From Cytophagales bacterium (GTDB taxonomy: Bacteria > Bacteroidota > Bacteroidia > Cytophagales > Cyclobacteriaceae): a stretch of 64,000 nucleotides of DNA. How positions within the stretch are numbered: the first letter of the stretch is position 1; every line of letters starts with the position of its first letter. The stretch lies in NCBI GenBank assembly GCA_022360055.1, contig JAKSDO010000147.1, positions 1 through 64,000 on the forward strand, written 5' to 3'. The notes beneath the pieces were generated by a model. It had not been told where the DNA came from and made no database searches. It saw nothing but the letters and a program-made list of their open reading frames with translations. Position numbers and translations under genes: made by a program. Positions 7,782 through 16,751 of this stretch are shown piece after piece.

Positions 7782-8462
7782 TCAAACCAACTTCACCAAA
7801 GCGTCAATCGCTTTCTGAATATTATTTCTGATCTGAAGGATATCTGCTTCCATCATGTAGCATGGTGCCGTAACAATTTTATTTTCAGTGTCGACTGAGA
7901 TTTCTTCTACGGTTTTCATTACAGCTACAGCGCCGGCTTTTTCCATCCCCTGGCTAATAGCGTCAATTTCATACGGAGAAGGTTCTTCGGTAGTTCCAAC
8001 TGTCAAAGCTGCGGAAATACCGCTTCCTTCAAGTGCCTTGGCAATGACCGTAGGGCCCATGCAGAGACCTGCAATTGGTTTTCCCGCCTTGACCATGGCA
8101 ATGATTGCTTCTTTTACGAGGTCATTGATCTCTCCATCCGGACCCGAAAAGGCCCATTTGGTCAGATTTTTGGCGGCTCCGAATCCTCCGGGTAAGACCA
8201 GCGCATCCAATTCTTCCGCATTAAAAGCATCAAGGCTTTGAATTGCTCCTCTGGCGATTCTGGCTGATTCCACCAGGACATTTCTGGATTCGTTCATTTC
8301 CTCACCCGTTATGTGATTGATGACATGATGCTGATCAACATCCGGGGCAAAACAGACAGCTTCACCTCCGGCTTTTTTTATGGATAATAATGTAAATACA
8401 CCTTCGTGGATCTCGGTTCCGTCATAGACTCCAGATCCTGAAAAAATAACTCCTATTTTCAT
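7782..8462 (-). CDS. elbB: ElbB-type DJ-1/PfpI family glyoxalase
   Basis: Cytoplasmic class I glutamine-amidotransferase-like protein. The N-terminal SGSGVYDGTEIHE (residues 8-20), LVLPGGFGAAKNL (88-100) and the nucleophile elbow AGLCMGP with Cys134 match E. coli ElbB (GlxIII-like, once linked to isoprenoid synthesis). Length of 226 residues fits. Its ATG sits exactly at the downstream edge of a three-unit cassette cluster, so its 5' leader consists of repeat DNA. It is in line with the murK-murQ genes downstream, with a gap of about 100 bases. Confidence 0.92.
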   Translation of the reverse strand: MKIGVIFSGSGVYDGTEIHEGVFTLLSIKKAGGEAVCFAPDVDQHHVINHITGEEMNESRNVLVESARIARGAIQSLDAFNAEELDALVLPGGFGAAKNLTKWAFSGPDGEINDLVKEAIIAMVKAGKPIAGLCMGPTVIAKALEGSGISAALTVGTTEEPSPYEIDAISQGMEKAGAVAVMKTVEEISVDTENKIVTAPCYMMEADILQIRNNIQKAIDALVKLV

Positions 8463-8734
8463 ATGTTTAAAATTTGCGGAAACTTCACCACGTGCCGTTG
8501 ATCACCATGATCCTGTATATCTCAATAATTATCTCAGGCATGGCCTGTTTCATATGTTTAAAATTTGCGGAAACCTCACCATGTGCCGTTGATCATCATG
8601 ATCTTGTATATTTCAATAATTATCTCAGGCATGGCCTGTTTCACCTGTTTATATTTCTTTAGTTAGCAGACACACAGAGCAATACAATCATGCTTGTGTG
8701 TGCCCTGAATTTGCTCCGGTCCTGCCGGTTTCAT
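8463..8734 (-). repeat. ATGAAA-bounded cassettes, cluster B (three units)
   Basis: Three tandem head-to-tail units in elbB orientation. Reading towards elbB: 8734-8645 (type II, 90 bp), 8644-8554 (type I, 91 bp, opening GTGAAA) and 8553-8463 (type I, 91 bp). The two type I units differ at only a handful of positions. Type I opens ATGAAACAGGCCATGCCTG, a hairpin in the same place as in type II, and has a second hairpin GATCA-NNN-TGATC. The last unit ends in TTTAAACAT directly at the elbB ATG. Confidence 0.9.
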
Positions 8735-8756
8735 TTTGTCTTTTACTTTATTAAAC

Positions 8757-8895
8757 TAGCCCTTAAGTTAATCATAAAACGACGTTTATGTCATTTCGAT
8801 GTTTAGGAGAAATCTTATTCATCGTCTAAATCAAGATAGATTTCTCATGTAATACCGAAATGACACTTTACTTTTTGCTTAACACTCGGGCAAGT
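8757..8895. repeat. Imperfect palindromic intergenic repeat, copy 1
   Basis: Arms TCATTTCG...GGAGAAATCT and AGATTTCTC...CGAAATGACA face each other (8789-8866), followed by CTTTACTTTTTGCTTAA. A second copy lies at 43828-43933 with the same arms and tail. The outer TAGCCCTTAAGT here is the inverse of the outer end of copy 2. It looks like a MITE-like element of the kind scattered through Bacteroidota genomes. Confidence 0.6.
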
Positions 8896-9316
8896 TAAAA
8901 AAGGGATGGAAGAATTAGAAGATAAAGAGGTACTAATTAAAAGAAACGAATATCGACCCGCCCGAAAATATGAGAATCAATAGTTTTAATCCATCAGTTT
9001 ATGTTTCATAATGGGTCCATTTTTTTATCGTTTTCCCCGACTTGGACCGGGAATAACAACATTCCGAAAAAAAACAACGCAGCAAAAGTTTTAAATAATA
9101 CTCTTTTAAATATTGTGATCGATCCAGAAAACAGATTCCAGCCTATGGCGTACAGGATTAATTGCGTGGCGAATGACTTTTATACGCAAATAAATCACTT
9201 CCCGCAGGAATTCCGGAATCAAATACCATATTAAACAATGATTTTTTGGGCGTTTACGTATAATGCAAAAGAAAGGATCTGTGGCTGGTTTCGGTTTGTT
9301 CTTAAGACTTTTCTGC
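8896..9316. other. Gene-poor intergenic stretch
   Basis: About 420 bases with no convincing gene. A 25-codon ORF (8906-8983, plus; MEELEDKEVLIKRNEYRPAR...) and a 77-codon ORF (9001-9234, plus; start MFHNGSIFLSFSPTWTGNN) are open. Neither has a recognisable sequence, a promoter or a neighbour to support it. They may be remnants. Confidence 0.3.
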
Positions 9317-10402
9317 TTATTTCAATGCTTCGATTCTAAACGCAACATTTTTGGCCAGATCTTTCGAAAATTCGTACCCGAAATCTTCTTCCTGAAGTAC
9401 TGCAAGTTGGCTTAGAGATTTTTCATAAAAGAATTTAGCTTCCTGAGCAGCTTTATAACTATTAGATGCCCGGGCATTTTTTAAAATTTCTTGAGCTTTG
9501 TAATAATAGGCGATGCCTAATCCATATTCTCGCGATCGATTTTTACTATTTCTTTCCATCCTTTCCAGGTAGGATATGGATTTATCCAGGGAATCGAGCT
9601 TTTCGTAATCTGCAATTAGTTGTTCAAAATCTTTTTCTCCGGAAGTGGAATTTCTTAACGTCGATTTAATGACCTCTTCTCCTTTTTCAAAAATTTCCAG
9701 ATTTATGTAATTATCGTGCAATTGCCAAAGCGGATCTTCCGGCAGATGTGTAAGAATCATTCGATTTGGATTTACAAGGAAAAAGTGATCCAACTTATGA
9801 AACATATAATTTTTGTCAAGATCAGGATTTGACCGCATATGACCTTCACTGTTTACACTTGCCCAAGTCACATCCAAGAGCCTCCATTTTCCATTAATCT
9901 TTACGCTGTTCCAGGAATGGTTTGGATAGCTTAGGTCATCACCTGCAAAACTTTTTACATATCCATTGATTATTCTGCTTTCTATGCCGGCTGCAGAACA
10001 CATTTCATTGAAAAGACTGGCATATCCCTCACATACGGCAGACCTGTTTTTCCAAACTTGCCGAGCGGATTGATTGTCCCTGTCTGCATTTGAAACAGAG
10101 GATTGATCATAAGAGATATTGAGGGCTATCCATGTATATATGCTCCTCGAAAGACGCTCGGGGTCATTAAACTGCTCGCTTAGATAGATCGCCAAATTTT
10201 CATACGAAGAAAAGCTTTCAGAGTTTGTATTTGAAATAAATTCATCGATCCCGATCATCTCAGAATTAAGGTGCTTATTCAAATCAATATCGAGAGCACT
10301 TTCCGCGGGTTCTGCAAACAATTGCCTTTGCGGTGCAAACTGTGCAGTAACGGCACCACAGGTAGCTGTAAAAAATAGTATGAACGCGAATATCCTTAAC
10401 AT
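9317..10402 (-). CDS. Exported transglutaminase-like protein
   Basis: A Sec signal peptide is evident (MLRIFAFILFFTATCGAVTAQ, cleavage probably after residue 20), so the protein is periplasmic or surface-located. The transglutaminase-like core carries the full triad: Cys124 in SAVCEGYASLFNEM, His162 in YPNHSWNSVKI and Asp177 in WRLLDVTW. Prokaryotic members are usually peptidases or amidases rather than cross-linking enzymes. The C-terminal part (about 270-361) is helical and rich in Lys/Glu, with a repeat-like character. The partner and substrate are unknown. It stands alone, with wide gaps on both sides. Confidence 0.88.
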   Translation of the reverse strand: MLRIFAFILFFTATCGAVTAQFAPQRQLFAEPAESALDIDLNKHLNSEMIGIDEFISNTNSESFSSYENLAIYLSEQFNDPERLSRSIYTWIALNISYDQSSVSNADRDNQSARQVWKNRSAVCEGYASLFNEMCSAAGIESRIINGYVKSFAGDDLSYPNHSWNSVKINGKWRLLDVTWASVNSEGHMRSNPDLDKNYMFHKLDHFFLVNPNRMILTHLPEDPLWQLHDNYINLEIFEKGEEVIKSTLRNSTSGEKDFEQLIADYEKLDSLDKSISYLERMERNSKNRSREYGLGIAYYYKAQEILKNARASNSYKAAQEAKFFYEKSLSQLAVLQEEDFGYEFSKDLAKNVAFRIEALK

Positions 10403-10839
10403 TACTTAATTGTATTTCGCCTATTTTAAAAAAATCATTTTTTTCTGAAAAAATGGGTTATAAAATTAAATAGACGATTGAAACTTATTCTCTTAACAAC
10501 CTATTTTATAGTACATTATAAAATATGTCCTTCAAAAGAGAATTTAATTCATGAAGATGTGGGAAGAATATAATTATTCTAATAATTAGTTATATATCTT
10601 TCAGAATGGCCCAGTTTTATCAGGATTGATTTACAAAAAAATCAAATTGGATTTCTCAAGATTATCAGTTTTTGAAAGGATTTTATTTGTCGGCCCGTAT
10701 TTTTCTTACCTGATATAAGAATAAACAGAGTGTTTTGTACTTTATTTATAAATCTGGCCCAAAGTTCTTCGCAAATTATTGACTATTTGCTATTTACTAC
10801 TGGGTATAATGGCTAATTTTAGCCTCAAACAATTTGAAT
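10403..10839. other. AT-rich intergenic region
   Basis: No gene is visible in this gap, where two divergent genes start. A perfect inverted repeat, TATTTTATA and TATAAAATA with a six-base loop, lies at 10502-10525 and could be an operator. The rest is AT-rich sequence with several direct A/T tracts. Confidence 0.4.
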
Positions 10840-11172
10840 ATGCAAGAACGGCAATGGGCATTAATTTGTCACCTCTCGGCACTCAGTGGATATCTAATTC
10901 CTTTCGGAAATCTGATCGTCCCAACGATCATCTGGTCTATGAAAAAGGATGAAATGCCCATGGTAGATGTCCATGGCAAAGAGGTGATCAATTTTCAGAT
11001 TTCAATAACCATATGGATGATCCTGTCGGCGATACTTGTTGTCTTGTTTATCGGTGTGCTTCTATTAATTGTTCTGGTCGTCTTGCAGGTCATTTTTGTT
11101 ATAATTGGTGCTATTAAGGCAGATAGCGGCCAGTTGTATAAGTATCCGATGACCATTCATTTTATTAAATAG
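10840..11172 (+). CDS. DUF4870 domain membrane protein
   Basis: A 110-residue membrane protein of the DUF4870 (Tic20-like) family. The N-terminal ERQWALICHLSALSGYLIPFGNLIVPTIIW and the following HGKEVINFQISITIWM are the family's characteristic segments, with two further hydrophobic helices after them. The frame is open from a TTG at 10834, but the ATG at 10840 (MQERQW) is the better start. Function is unknown. The aminotransferase gene follows within about 60 bases and may be co-transcribed. Confidence 0.85.
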   Translation: MQERQWALICHLSALSGYLIPFGNLIVPTIIWSMKKDEMPMVDVHGKEVINFQISITIWMILSAILVVLFIGVLLLIVLVVLQVIFVIIGAIKADSGQLYKYPMTIHFIK

Positions 11173-11234
11173 CCGGGCTGGACTTGTGCTCTTTTTATGA
11201 TCGCATGATCACGCAATCTCATATTAATACAGAA

Positions 11235-12458
11235 ATGAACAATATATTTTCAGACAGAATTTCCGATGTGCCCAAATCATTCATAAGAGAAATACTAAAG
11301 GTAGCTGTTGATGAGGAGGTGATTTCGTTTGCCGGAGGACTTCCGAATCGGGACCTGTTCCCATTGGAAGAATTAAAGCAAGCATCGGATGCGGTTTTTA
11401 AACATGTGGGGCCTTCCGCGTTACAATACAGCAGTTCCGAAGGTTCGCTGAAGATCAGAAAATTCATTTCAGCAAGGTATTTGCAAAAATTTAACCTTGA
11501 GATTCCCGTTGAACACATCTTGATTACAAGCGGGTCTCAGCAAGGATTGGATTTGCTTGGGAAGACTTTCCTGAACGAAGGAGATGATATTATTATAGAA
11601 GAGCCGGGTTATTTGGGGGCTATTCAGGCATTTTCCATATACAAGCCCAATTTTCTCCCAATAACTGTGAGCGATGATGGGTTGGATATTGATACGCTCA
11701 ATAATGTCCTGAATAATCGTGAGGTAAAATTGATTTATTCGGTCCCAAATTTTCAAAATCCGTCCGGAGTCAGCTACCCGGAGAAAAATCGAAAAGAAAT
11801 ATCTGAAACAATAGGGCATAAGAATGTTTTGATAATCGAGGATGATCCGTATGGCGATCTGAGGTATGCAGGTAAACCCGGATTGAGCTTCAAGCACCTT
11901 GTTCCCGAACGCTCAATTTTGCTCGGATCTTTTTCAAAAACTGTTGTTCCCGGCTTTCGATTGGGGTGGATTGTTGCCGATGAAGATATTTATGAAAAAT
12001 TGCTTATTGCAAAGCAGGCTTCCGACCTGCACACAAATCAGTTTGCTCAATGTGTCATTGAAGAGTACCTTGCTATGGGTAATTTTGAATCGCATGTTTC
12101 GAGCATAAAAGAGGTATATGGGAGGCAGCGGGATGCGATGATAAACAGCATAAAAAAATATTTCCCTTCGAATGTAAGATATACACAACCCGATGGGGGT
12201 ATGTTTTTATGGGTTGCGCTTCCCCATGATTTATCTTCGATGAAGCTTTTTAATATTGCGATCGAAAAAAAGGTTGCTTTTGTGCCCGGGCACCCTTTTT
12301 ATATCGGAAAAAAAGAAACAAATACTTTAAGACTTAATTTTTCCAATGTAGACGAATCGACCATCGAGACCGGCATACAAAGACTGGGGGAAGCAATTGG
12401 TGAGCTTTTGGAACAAAATGAAAAAAGCCCCGGTAATAACCGAGGCTCCGCGGTTTAG
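11235..12458 (+). CDS. PLP-dependent aminotransferase (2-aminoadipate/aromatic type)
   Basis: Fold type I, class I/II aminotransferase. It begins FSDRISDVPKSFIREILKV, then ISFAGGLPNRDLFP, YSSSEGSLKIRKFIS, the cofactor region ITSGSQQGLDLLGK, YSVPNFQNPSGVSY, the Asp/Tyr pair in IEDDPYGDLRY, and the PLP lysine in LLGSFSKTVVPGFRLGW. This pattern fits the LysN/2-aminoadipate transaminase and MocR-catalytic-domain group; a GntR DNA-binding domain is absent. Reading frame continues upstream to a TTG at 11184, with ATGs at 11205 and 11235; I use 11235 because homologues start at this point. The 3' end overlaps the terminator of the convergent gene. Exact substrate is not known. Confidence 0.9.
   Translation: MNNIFSDRISDVPKSFIREILKVAVDEEVISFAGGLPNRDLFPLEELKQASDAVFKHVGPSALQYSSSEGSLKIRKFISARYLQKFNLEIPVEHILITSGSQQGLDLLGKTFLNEGDDIIIEEPGYLGAIQAFSIYKPNFLPITVSDDGLDIDTLNNVLNNREVKLIYSVPNFQNPSGVSYPEKNRKEISETIGHKNVLIIEDDPYGDLRYAGKPGLSFKHLVPERSILLGSFSKTVVPGFRLGWIVADEDIYEKLLIAKQASDLHTNQFAQCVIEEYLAMGNFESHVSSIKEVYGRQRDAMINSIKKYFPSNVRYTQPDGGMFLWVALPHDLSSMKLFNIAIEKKVAFVPGHPFYIGKKETNTLRLNFSNVDESTIETGIQRLGEAIGELLEQNEKSPGNNRGSAV
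12421..12446 (-). terminator. Terminator of the minus-strand gene inside the aminotransferase 3' end
   Basis: On the minus strand GCCTCGGT-TATT-ACCGGGGC forms an eight-pair stem followed by TTTTTT. It terminates the gene at 12480-12794, yet lies within the last 13 codons of the convergent aminotransferase gene. Confidence 0.8.
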
Positions 12459-12479
12459 ACCGGAATACTGCGACAACTG

Positions 12480-12794
12480 TTAAAATCTCTTCTGAGCATC
12501 GTGTTTTTGATGATAGATTGATCTGTTTGCCACTTGCTGTTCGTGACGGATCTGGGCTCGTTCCTGCCTCGTAACCACACCGTCGGCTTTTGCAAGTCTT
12601 TTGGTTTTCTGAATATGCCTTTGTTGTCTTTTGAGTTGCTTTGCCTCACGCTTTGTAAGTGCTCCGTTAGCCACACCATGAGCAATTCTTCTTGTTTGCT
12701 TTACCTGAGTTTTGGTCACCTTTGGAGTTACGTGGGCAGATGCAAAGCATGATACTCCCGTTATTAGCGCAAAAATTAAAATGATCTTTTTCAT
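12480..12794 (-). CDS. Small exported basic protein
   Basis: 104 residues with a clear signal peptide (MKKIILIFALITGVSCFASAHV). The mature part is very basic and made of helical Arg/Lys/Gln-rich segments with two similar modules (NGALTKREAKQLKRQQRHIQ and DGVVTRQERAQIRHEQQVA). Each has a loop reading G-x-[LV]-T-[KR]-[RQ]-E, as in a family of short secreted Bacteroidota proteins of unknown role. It is followed by its own terminator. Upstream lies an AT-rich divergent promoter region shared with the MscS gene. Confidence 0.8.
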   Translation of the reverse strand: MKKIILIFALITGVSCFASAHVTPKVTKTQVKQTRRIAHGVANGALTKREAKQLKRQQRHIQKTKRLAKADGVVTRQERAQIRHEQQVANRSIYHQKHDAQKRF

Positions 12795-12916
12795 TTTCTT
12801 TAAATTTTAGTTTTTAATGTTTGTTCCGTTTTGGAACTTAGAGCAATTAGCCAGGGAAAGGTTTAATGAATTAGTAATATTTTATATAAAAAAAATTATA
12901 AAATAATTCCAAATGC

Positions 12917-12946
12917 TTGAATATCAGGTGTGAAAATTTATCTTTG
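12917..12946 (+). promoter_or_regulatory. Bacteroidota-type promoter for the MscS gene
   Basis: TTG (12917-12919), a 19-base spacer and TATCTTTG (12939-12946) match the TTG / TAnnTTTG consensus of the phylum's primary sigma factor. The start codon of the channel gene lies 35 bases downstream. Confidence 0.7.
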
Positions 12947-12981
12947 ATTGATAAAAAATTGTAAACTTCACTGGAAATTAA

Positions 12982-15534
12982 ATGCCTCGCTTTCAAATAC
13001 ACACACAATCATTTCTTTCAGTCGTCGTCTTTTTGTTTCCGTTGTTTGTTGATTCCGGTCGGGTATTTGCTCAAGCGGCAAATGTTAATACCGCACTCGA
13101 TACCACTAAGGTAGCACAAACCATTGAACCTGTTTCCGTGACAAATATCGGAACAGAAACAGAGCTTACGCTGGCTTCAATCCGAGAGATCCGTAATAAA
13201 ATAAAACCCACAAAATCGGAAATCGAACTGGATTCCCTGATCCCGCGAAAAATGAAAGTTGTCGAAAATTATAGAGCGGACCTTGATCTCGAAGAAGTTG
13301 AAAAAATGAACCTCAGGCAAACGGAAGGGTTGAAAAATGATGTTTCCCAGCTCAAAGTTCAATTAGACGGATGGAGAAATACGTTAACAAAAAAGACGGA
13401 AGAACTGAATAACATGAAATTGAATCTCGGCGATCTCAAGATAAAATGGGCAAAAACGCTTGACTTGGAGCGTGAAGAGAAACTTCCGGAGCAGGTAATT
13501 GAACGGATAAAAAGCAACCTTGATGAAATAGGTGAATTATCGAAAGAAATAACCGATCGCAATAATTCTTTGCTTACCAAGCAGGATGAGCTGACCGGCG
13601 CAATAATTTTTCTTGATGATATATTAAATACCATTACAAAATCAGAAGCTTCCCTCAGGTCGCAGATCTATACGATTGATAGTCCGCCGATTTGGCAAAT
13701 GTTCGAAGTTGGGAAGCGGGATTCGGTTTCGTTAAAGCAGCGTGTAAAAGCGATTGTCGAGGAGCATAATAATGATTTCAGAAATTTCACTGAAAACTAT
13801 CAGTACAACATTTATTATCACAGTCTGGTGTTTGCCCTGCTGTTGTTTTTGACATATTATTTAAAAAGCGACATCCGAAAATGGTCTGATGAGAAAAAAG
13901 ATGCTGCAATCAAATATTCGCTTCATGTCATTTCAAAACCGTTCTGGTCGTCGTTTTTGGTTGCCCTGCTTTTAACGGGTATATTTTACGCAGACGCTCC
14001 CTCCGATGTATTGGATTATTTTTATGCTCTGATGATATTTCCGGTACTCACAATTGTACCGGGATTGATCCCCAACGTAAACAAGAAGTATTTCTATTTT
14101 GTCGGCGGCGTATTTGCAGTTACCCAGTTTCAGGATTATTTCAGGGAATTGGACCTCTTGGACAGGTCTTTGTTGTTTATAATAGACCTGTTGACCGTAT
14201 TGTTGTTGACCAGTCTACTCAGGGAAAGAAAGCGCATCAGAGAGACGAATCCTCATGTCCGGTGGGGATTTGTATTCACAATCATGAGGTTTAGCATATT
14301 TATATTAAGTATTTCGCTCCTGTCAAATGCAGTTGGAAATACCGTACTTGCTAAAATCCTTTCCGAGGGATGTCTTCCGATGATTTACGGAGGTACGATT
14401 ATCTATGCTTCCGTATTGATACTCAAAGGTTTGTTTTCATTGCTTATACAACATGATCAGGTCTCGAAACTCAACATGATCCGGAATTATTCTCAAGAGG
14501 TCAAGCGTCAGATTTTTCGAGCAATCAAGTGGCTGGGCATCATGTACTGGGTGTACATCTCGCTGACAAATTTCTTGATATTCGACCCGATTTACGGCTG
14601 GTTTGAGGAATTGTTTACCAGAGAGTATCAGGTCGGATCCGTTTCGCTTTCCATCGGGAGCATATTTGCTTTCTTTATTACTCTTTGGATATCATTGACA
14701 ATTTCGAGATTTATAAGATTCATCCTTCAGGATGAGATTTTGACACATTTCGAAATGCCGAGAGGAGTGCCGGGCGCCATTTCAATGATCGTCCGGCTGG
14801 TGCTGATCGTGCTTGGATTTATACTTGCTTTTGGAGCCGCGAAAATTGATATGAGCAACATTACCATCTTGTTTGGCGCTCTTGGTGTTGGCATCGGGTT
14901 TGGTTTGCAAAATATTTTCAACAACCTGGTCTCGGGATTAATATTGGCCTTCGAGCGGCCTATACAGGTGGGGGACACGATCCAGATAAGCACATTGAAC
15001 TTAATGGGCGAAGTAAAAGAAATTGGAATTCGCGCAAGTATCGTACGCACCTTTGACGGCGCTGAAGTGGTGGTTCCCAATGGAAATCTGATTTCGAATG
15101 AAATGATCAACTGGACCCTTTCGGATCATCGCAGAAGACAGGAAATAATTGTCGGTGTAGCTTACGGAACAGATACAAACAAGGTGTTGGAAATTTTATA
15201 TGACCTCGTTCCCAAACAAGAAAATGTGCTCAAAAACCCGGCTCCGTTTATTATTTTTCTTGGATTTGGTGAAAGCTCACTGAATTTCCGCATACTTTTC
15301 TGGACGCATTTCAACAACGGGTTGGGAACAAAAAGTGCCGTGGGAATTGCAATTGACGAAGCATTTAAAAAGGCCGGCATTACTATCCCGTTCCCACAAA
15401 CGGACCTGCATTTGAAATCTGTGAGTAATGACATATCATTTCGGGATGAAATTAAGCCGGAGCCGCTCAAATCAGCAGTTAAAAAGACGGCAAAAGTTTC
15501 AACCCGTACAAAAGATATAAAGGATAGATCTTGA
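12982..15534 (+). CDS. Large MscS-family mechanosensitive channel
   Basis: Inner-membrane channel of the MscS superfamily, MscK/MscM-like in its size of 850 residues. It has a signal sequence (to about residue 32), then a periplasmic coiled-coil region (about 70-260, rich in Glu/Lys/Leu heptads). Some ten hydrophobic helices follow. The MscS core includes the pore helix GALGVGIGFGLQNIFNNLVSGLILAFERPIQVGDTIQI and the beta domain with VRTFDGAEVVVPNGNLISNEMINWT. The C-terminal tail is basic. It probably protects cells during osmotic downshock. A repeat cassette separates it from the cyclase gene on the same strand. Confidence 0.93.
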   Translation: MPRFQIHTQSFLSVVVFLFPLFVDSGRVFAQAANVNTALDTTKVAQTIEPVSVTNIGTETELTLASIREIRNKIKPTKSEIELDSLIPRKMKVVENYRADLDLEEVEKMNLRQTEGLKNDVSQLKVQLDGWRNTLTKKTEELNNMKLNLGDLKIKWAKTLDLEREEKLPEQVIERIKSNLDEIGELSKEITDRNNSLLTKQDELTGAIIFLDDILNTITKSEASLRSQIYTIDSPPIWQMFEVGKRDSVSLKQRVKAIVEEHNNDFRNFTENYQYNIYYHSLVFALLLFLTYYLKSDIRKWSDEKKDAAIKYSLHVISKPFWSSFLVALLLTGIFYADAPSDVLDYFYALMIFPVLTIVPGLIPNVNKKYFYFVGGVFAVTQFQDYFRELDLLDRSLLFIIDLLTVLLLTSLLRERKRIRETNPHVRWGFVFTIMRFSIFILSISLLSNAVGNTVLAKILSEGCLPMIYGGTIIYASVLILKGLFSLLIQHDQVSKLNMIRNYSQEVKRQIFRAIKWLGIMYWVYISLTNFLIFDPIYGWFEELFTREYQVGSVSLSIGSIFAFFITLWISLTISRFIRFILQDEILTHFEMPRGVPGAISMIVRLVLIVLGFILAFGAAKIDMSNITILFGALGVGIGFGLQNIFNNLVSGLILAFERPIQVGDTIQISTLNLMGEVKEIGIRASIVRTFDGAEVVVPNGNLISNEMINWTLSDHRRRQEIIVGVAYGTDTNKVLEILYDLVPKQENVLKNPAPFIIFLGFGESSLNFRILFWTHFNNGLGTKSAVGIAIDEAFKKAGITIPFPQTDLHLKSVSNDISFRDEIKPEPLKSAVKKTAKVSTRTKDIKDRS

Positions 15535-15558
15535 TTGAATCAATCGAATTTTTTGCGT

Positions 15559-15638
15559 ATAAAACCGGCGTGGCCGGAGCAAATTCAGGACACACACGAG
15601 CATGATTAGATCTCTCTGCGTTAAAAGCATATAAACAG
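15559..15638 (+). repeat. ATGAAA-bounded cassette, cluster C (one type II unit, shortened)
   Basis: An 80-bp unit 24 bases after the MscS stop, in sense orientation. It opens ATAAAACCGGCGTGGCCGG, so the usual ATG is ATA here. It shares GAGCAAATTCAGGACACACA with the other type II units, has lost about 10 bp in the middle, and ends CATATAAACAG exactly at the ATGAAA start codon of the cyclase gene. Confidence 0.85.
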
Positions 15639-16706
15639 ATGAAAAAAAAGAATACCGATACGTTATTATCCAAGCTTTTATGGTCAACGGTAATTTGGAT
15701 ATTCGCTGCTTTTCTTTTTGGGTTTATTCGCGTTTGGGGTGTCGAATCGCTACCGGCTTTTGAACGGCAAATACCGTTCCACCCAATACAGTTTTCGTTT
15801 CGTATGCTTGTCTGGGGAATTTCAATAGGGATTCCATTTGGTATAATGGATTATGCTATGGATACCTCTTGGATCCGTCAGCAATCATATTGGAAAATTA
15901 TCATAATTAAGGTTGTAATTCAGATTGGGATAGCCATTTTCTCATTGGCCGTTCTGGTTATTTCAAATAATGCGCTTGACGGTTTTAAGATAAGCATAAT
16001 AAGTCTTGTTTTTTCCGAAACCTCTCTATTGTGGATTATATTCACAGGCATCGTAAGTTTTTTTATTTATTTTCTTGAGGTTGTAAAGTCCAAAATTGGT
16101 GACCGGGTAATGTTTAATTTGCTTATGGGCAAATATCACAATCCGCGGGTGGAGTCGCGTATTTTTATGTTCCTGGATATGAAAGATTCGACAACGCACG
16201 CCGAAAACCTCGGGCATATAAAATTCAGTTCCTTGATTCAGGACAGCCTTAACGATCTTACTTCGGCAATAATTGAGCATAAAGTCGAGGTATATCAATA
16301 TGTCGGAGACGAAGCAGTACTCACCTGGCCTCTTGATGATGGTTTTTTAAAAGCCAACTGTTTACAGGTTTATTATACGTTTATGCAAACGCTTAAAAGT
16401 AAGAAATCCTATTACGAGCGCAGCTATGGATTCATCCCTTTTTTTAAAGCCGGAGTTCACCTCGGAGAAGTTACCGTATCGGAGGTTGGAATTATAAAAA
16501 GAGAAATTGCCTATCACAGCGATGTACTTAATACCGCTGCAAGAATTCAGGGAAAGTGCAATGAATTTGAAGCTGCACTTCTAATTTCCGAGGATTTGAA
16601 AGAAAAACTTGAAGATCAGCGGCGATATAATTTTAAGCACATTGGAGGAATTTCACTTAAAGGAAAGCGGAAATTGGTGAATATATACCGTGTCCATTTA
16701 AACTAG
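15639..16706 (+). CDS. Membrane-bound class III adenylate/guanylate cyclase
   Basis: Signalling enzyme that makes cAMP or cGMP. Four hydrophobic helices occupy about residues 15-150. The C-terminal catalytic domain has the first metal Asp180 in MFLDMKDST, the second in QYVGDEAV (Asp224), and the transition-state Asn/Arg in HSDVLNTAARIQ (Asn298, Arg302). The Asp295 in that motif favours adenine as substrate. Length is 355 residues. Its ATGAAA lies exactly at the edge of the upstream cassette, so the leader is cassette DNA. A bestrophin-like gene follows 45 bases on. Confidence 0.9.
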   Translation: MKKKNTDTLLSKLLWSTVIWIFAAFLFGFIRVWGVESLPAFERQIPFHPIQFSFRMLVWGISIGIPFGIMDYAMDTSWIRQQSYWKIIIIKVVIQIGIAIFSLAVLVISNNALDGFKISIISLVFSETSLLWIIFTGIVSFFIYFLEVVKSKIGDRVMFNLLMGKYHNPRVESRIFMFLDMKDSTTHAENLGHIKFSSLIQDSLNDLTSAIIEHKVEVYQYVGDEAVLTWPLDDGFLKANCLQVYYTFMQTLKSKKSYYERSYGFIPFFKAGVHLGEVTVSEVGIIKREIAYHSDVLNTAARIQGKCNEFEAALLISEDLKEKLEDQRRYNFKHIGGISLKGKRKLVNIYRVHLN

Positions 16707-16751
16707 GCCGGAAAAATCGATTGTTTTAACTCTATTTGATCCATACAACAG

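Noticed and set aside
9001..9234. 77-codon plus-strand ORF as a gene
   Set aside because: No promoter, no recognisable family, and it lies in a repeat-rich gap; kept only as part of the intergenic description.
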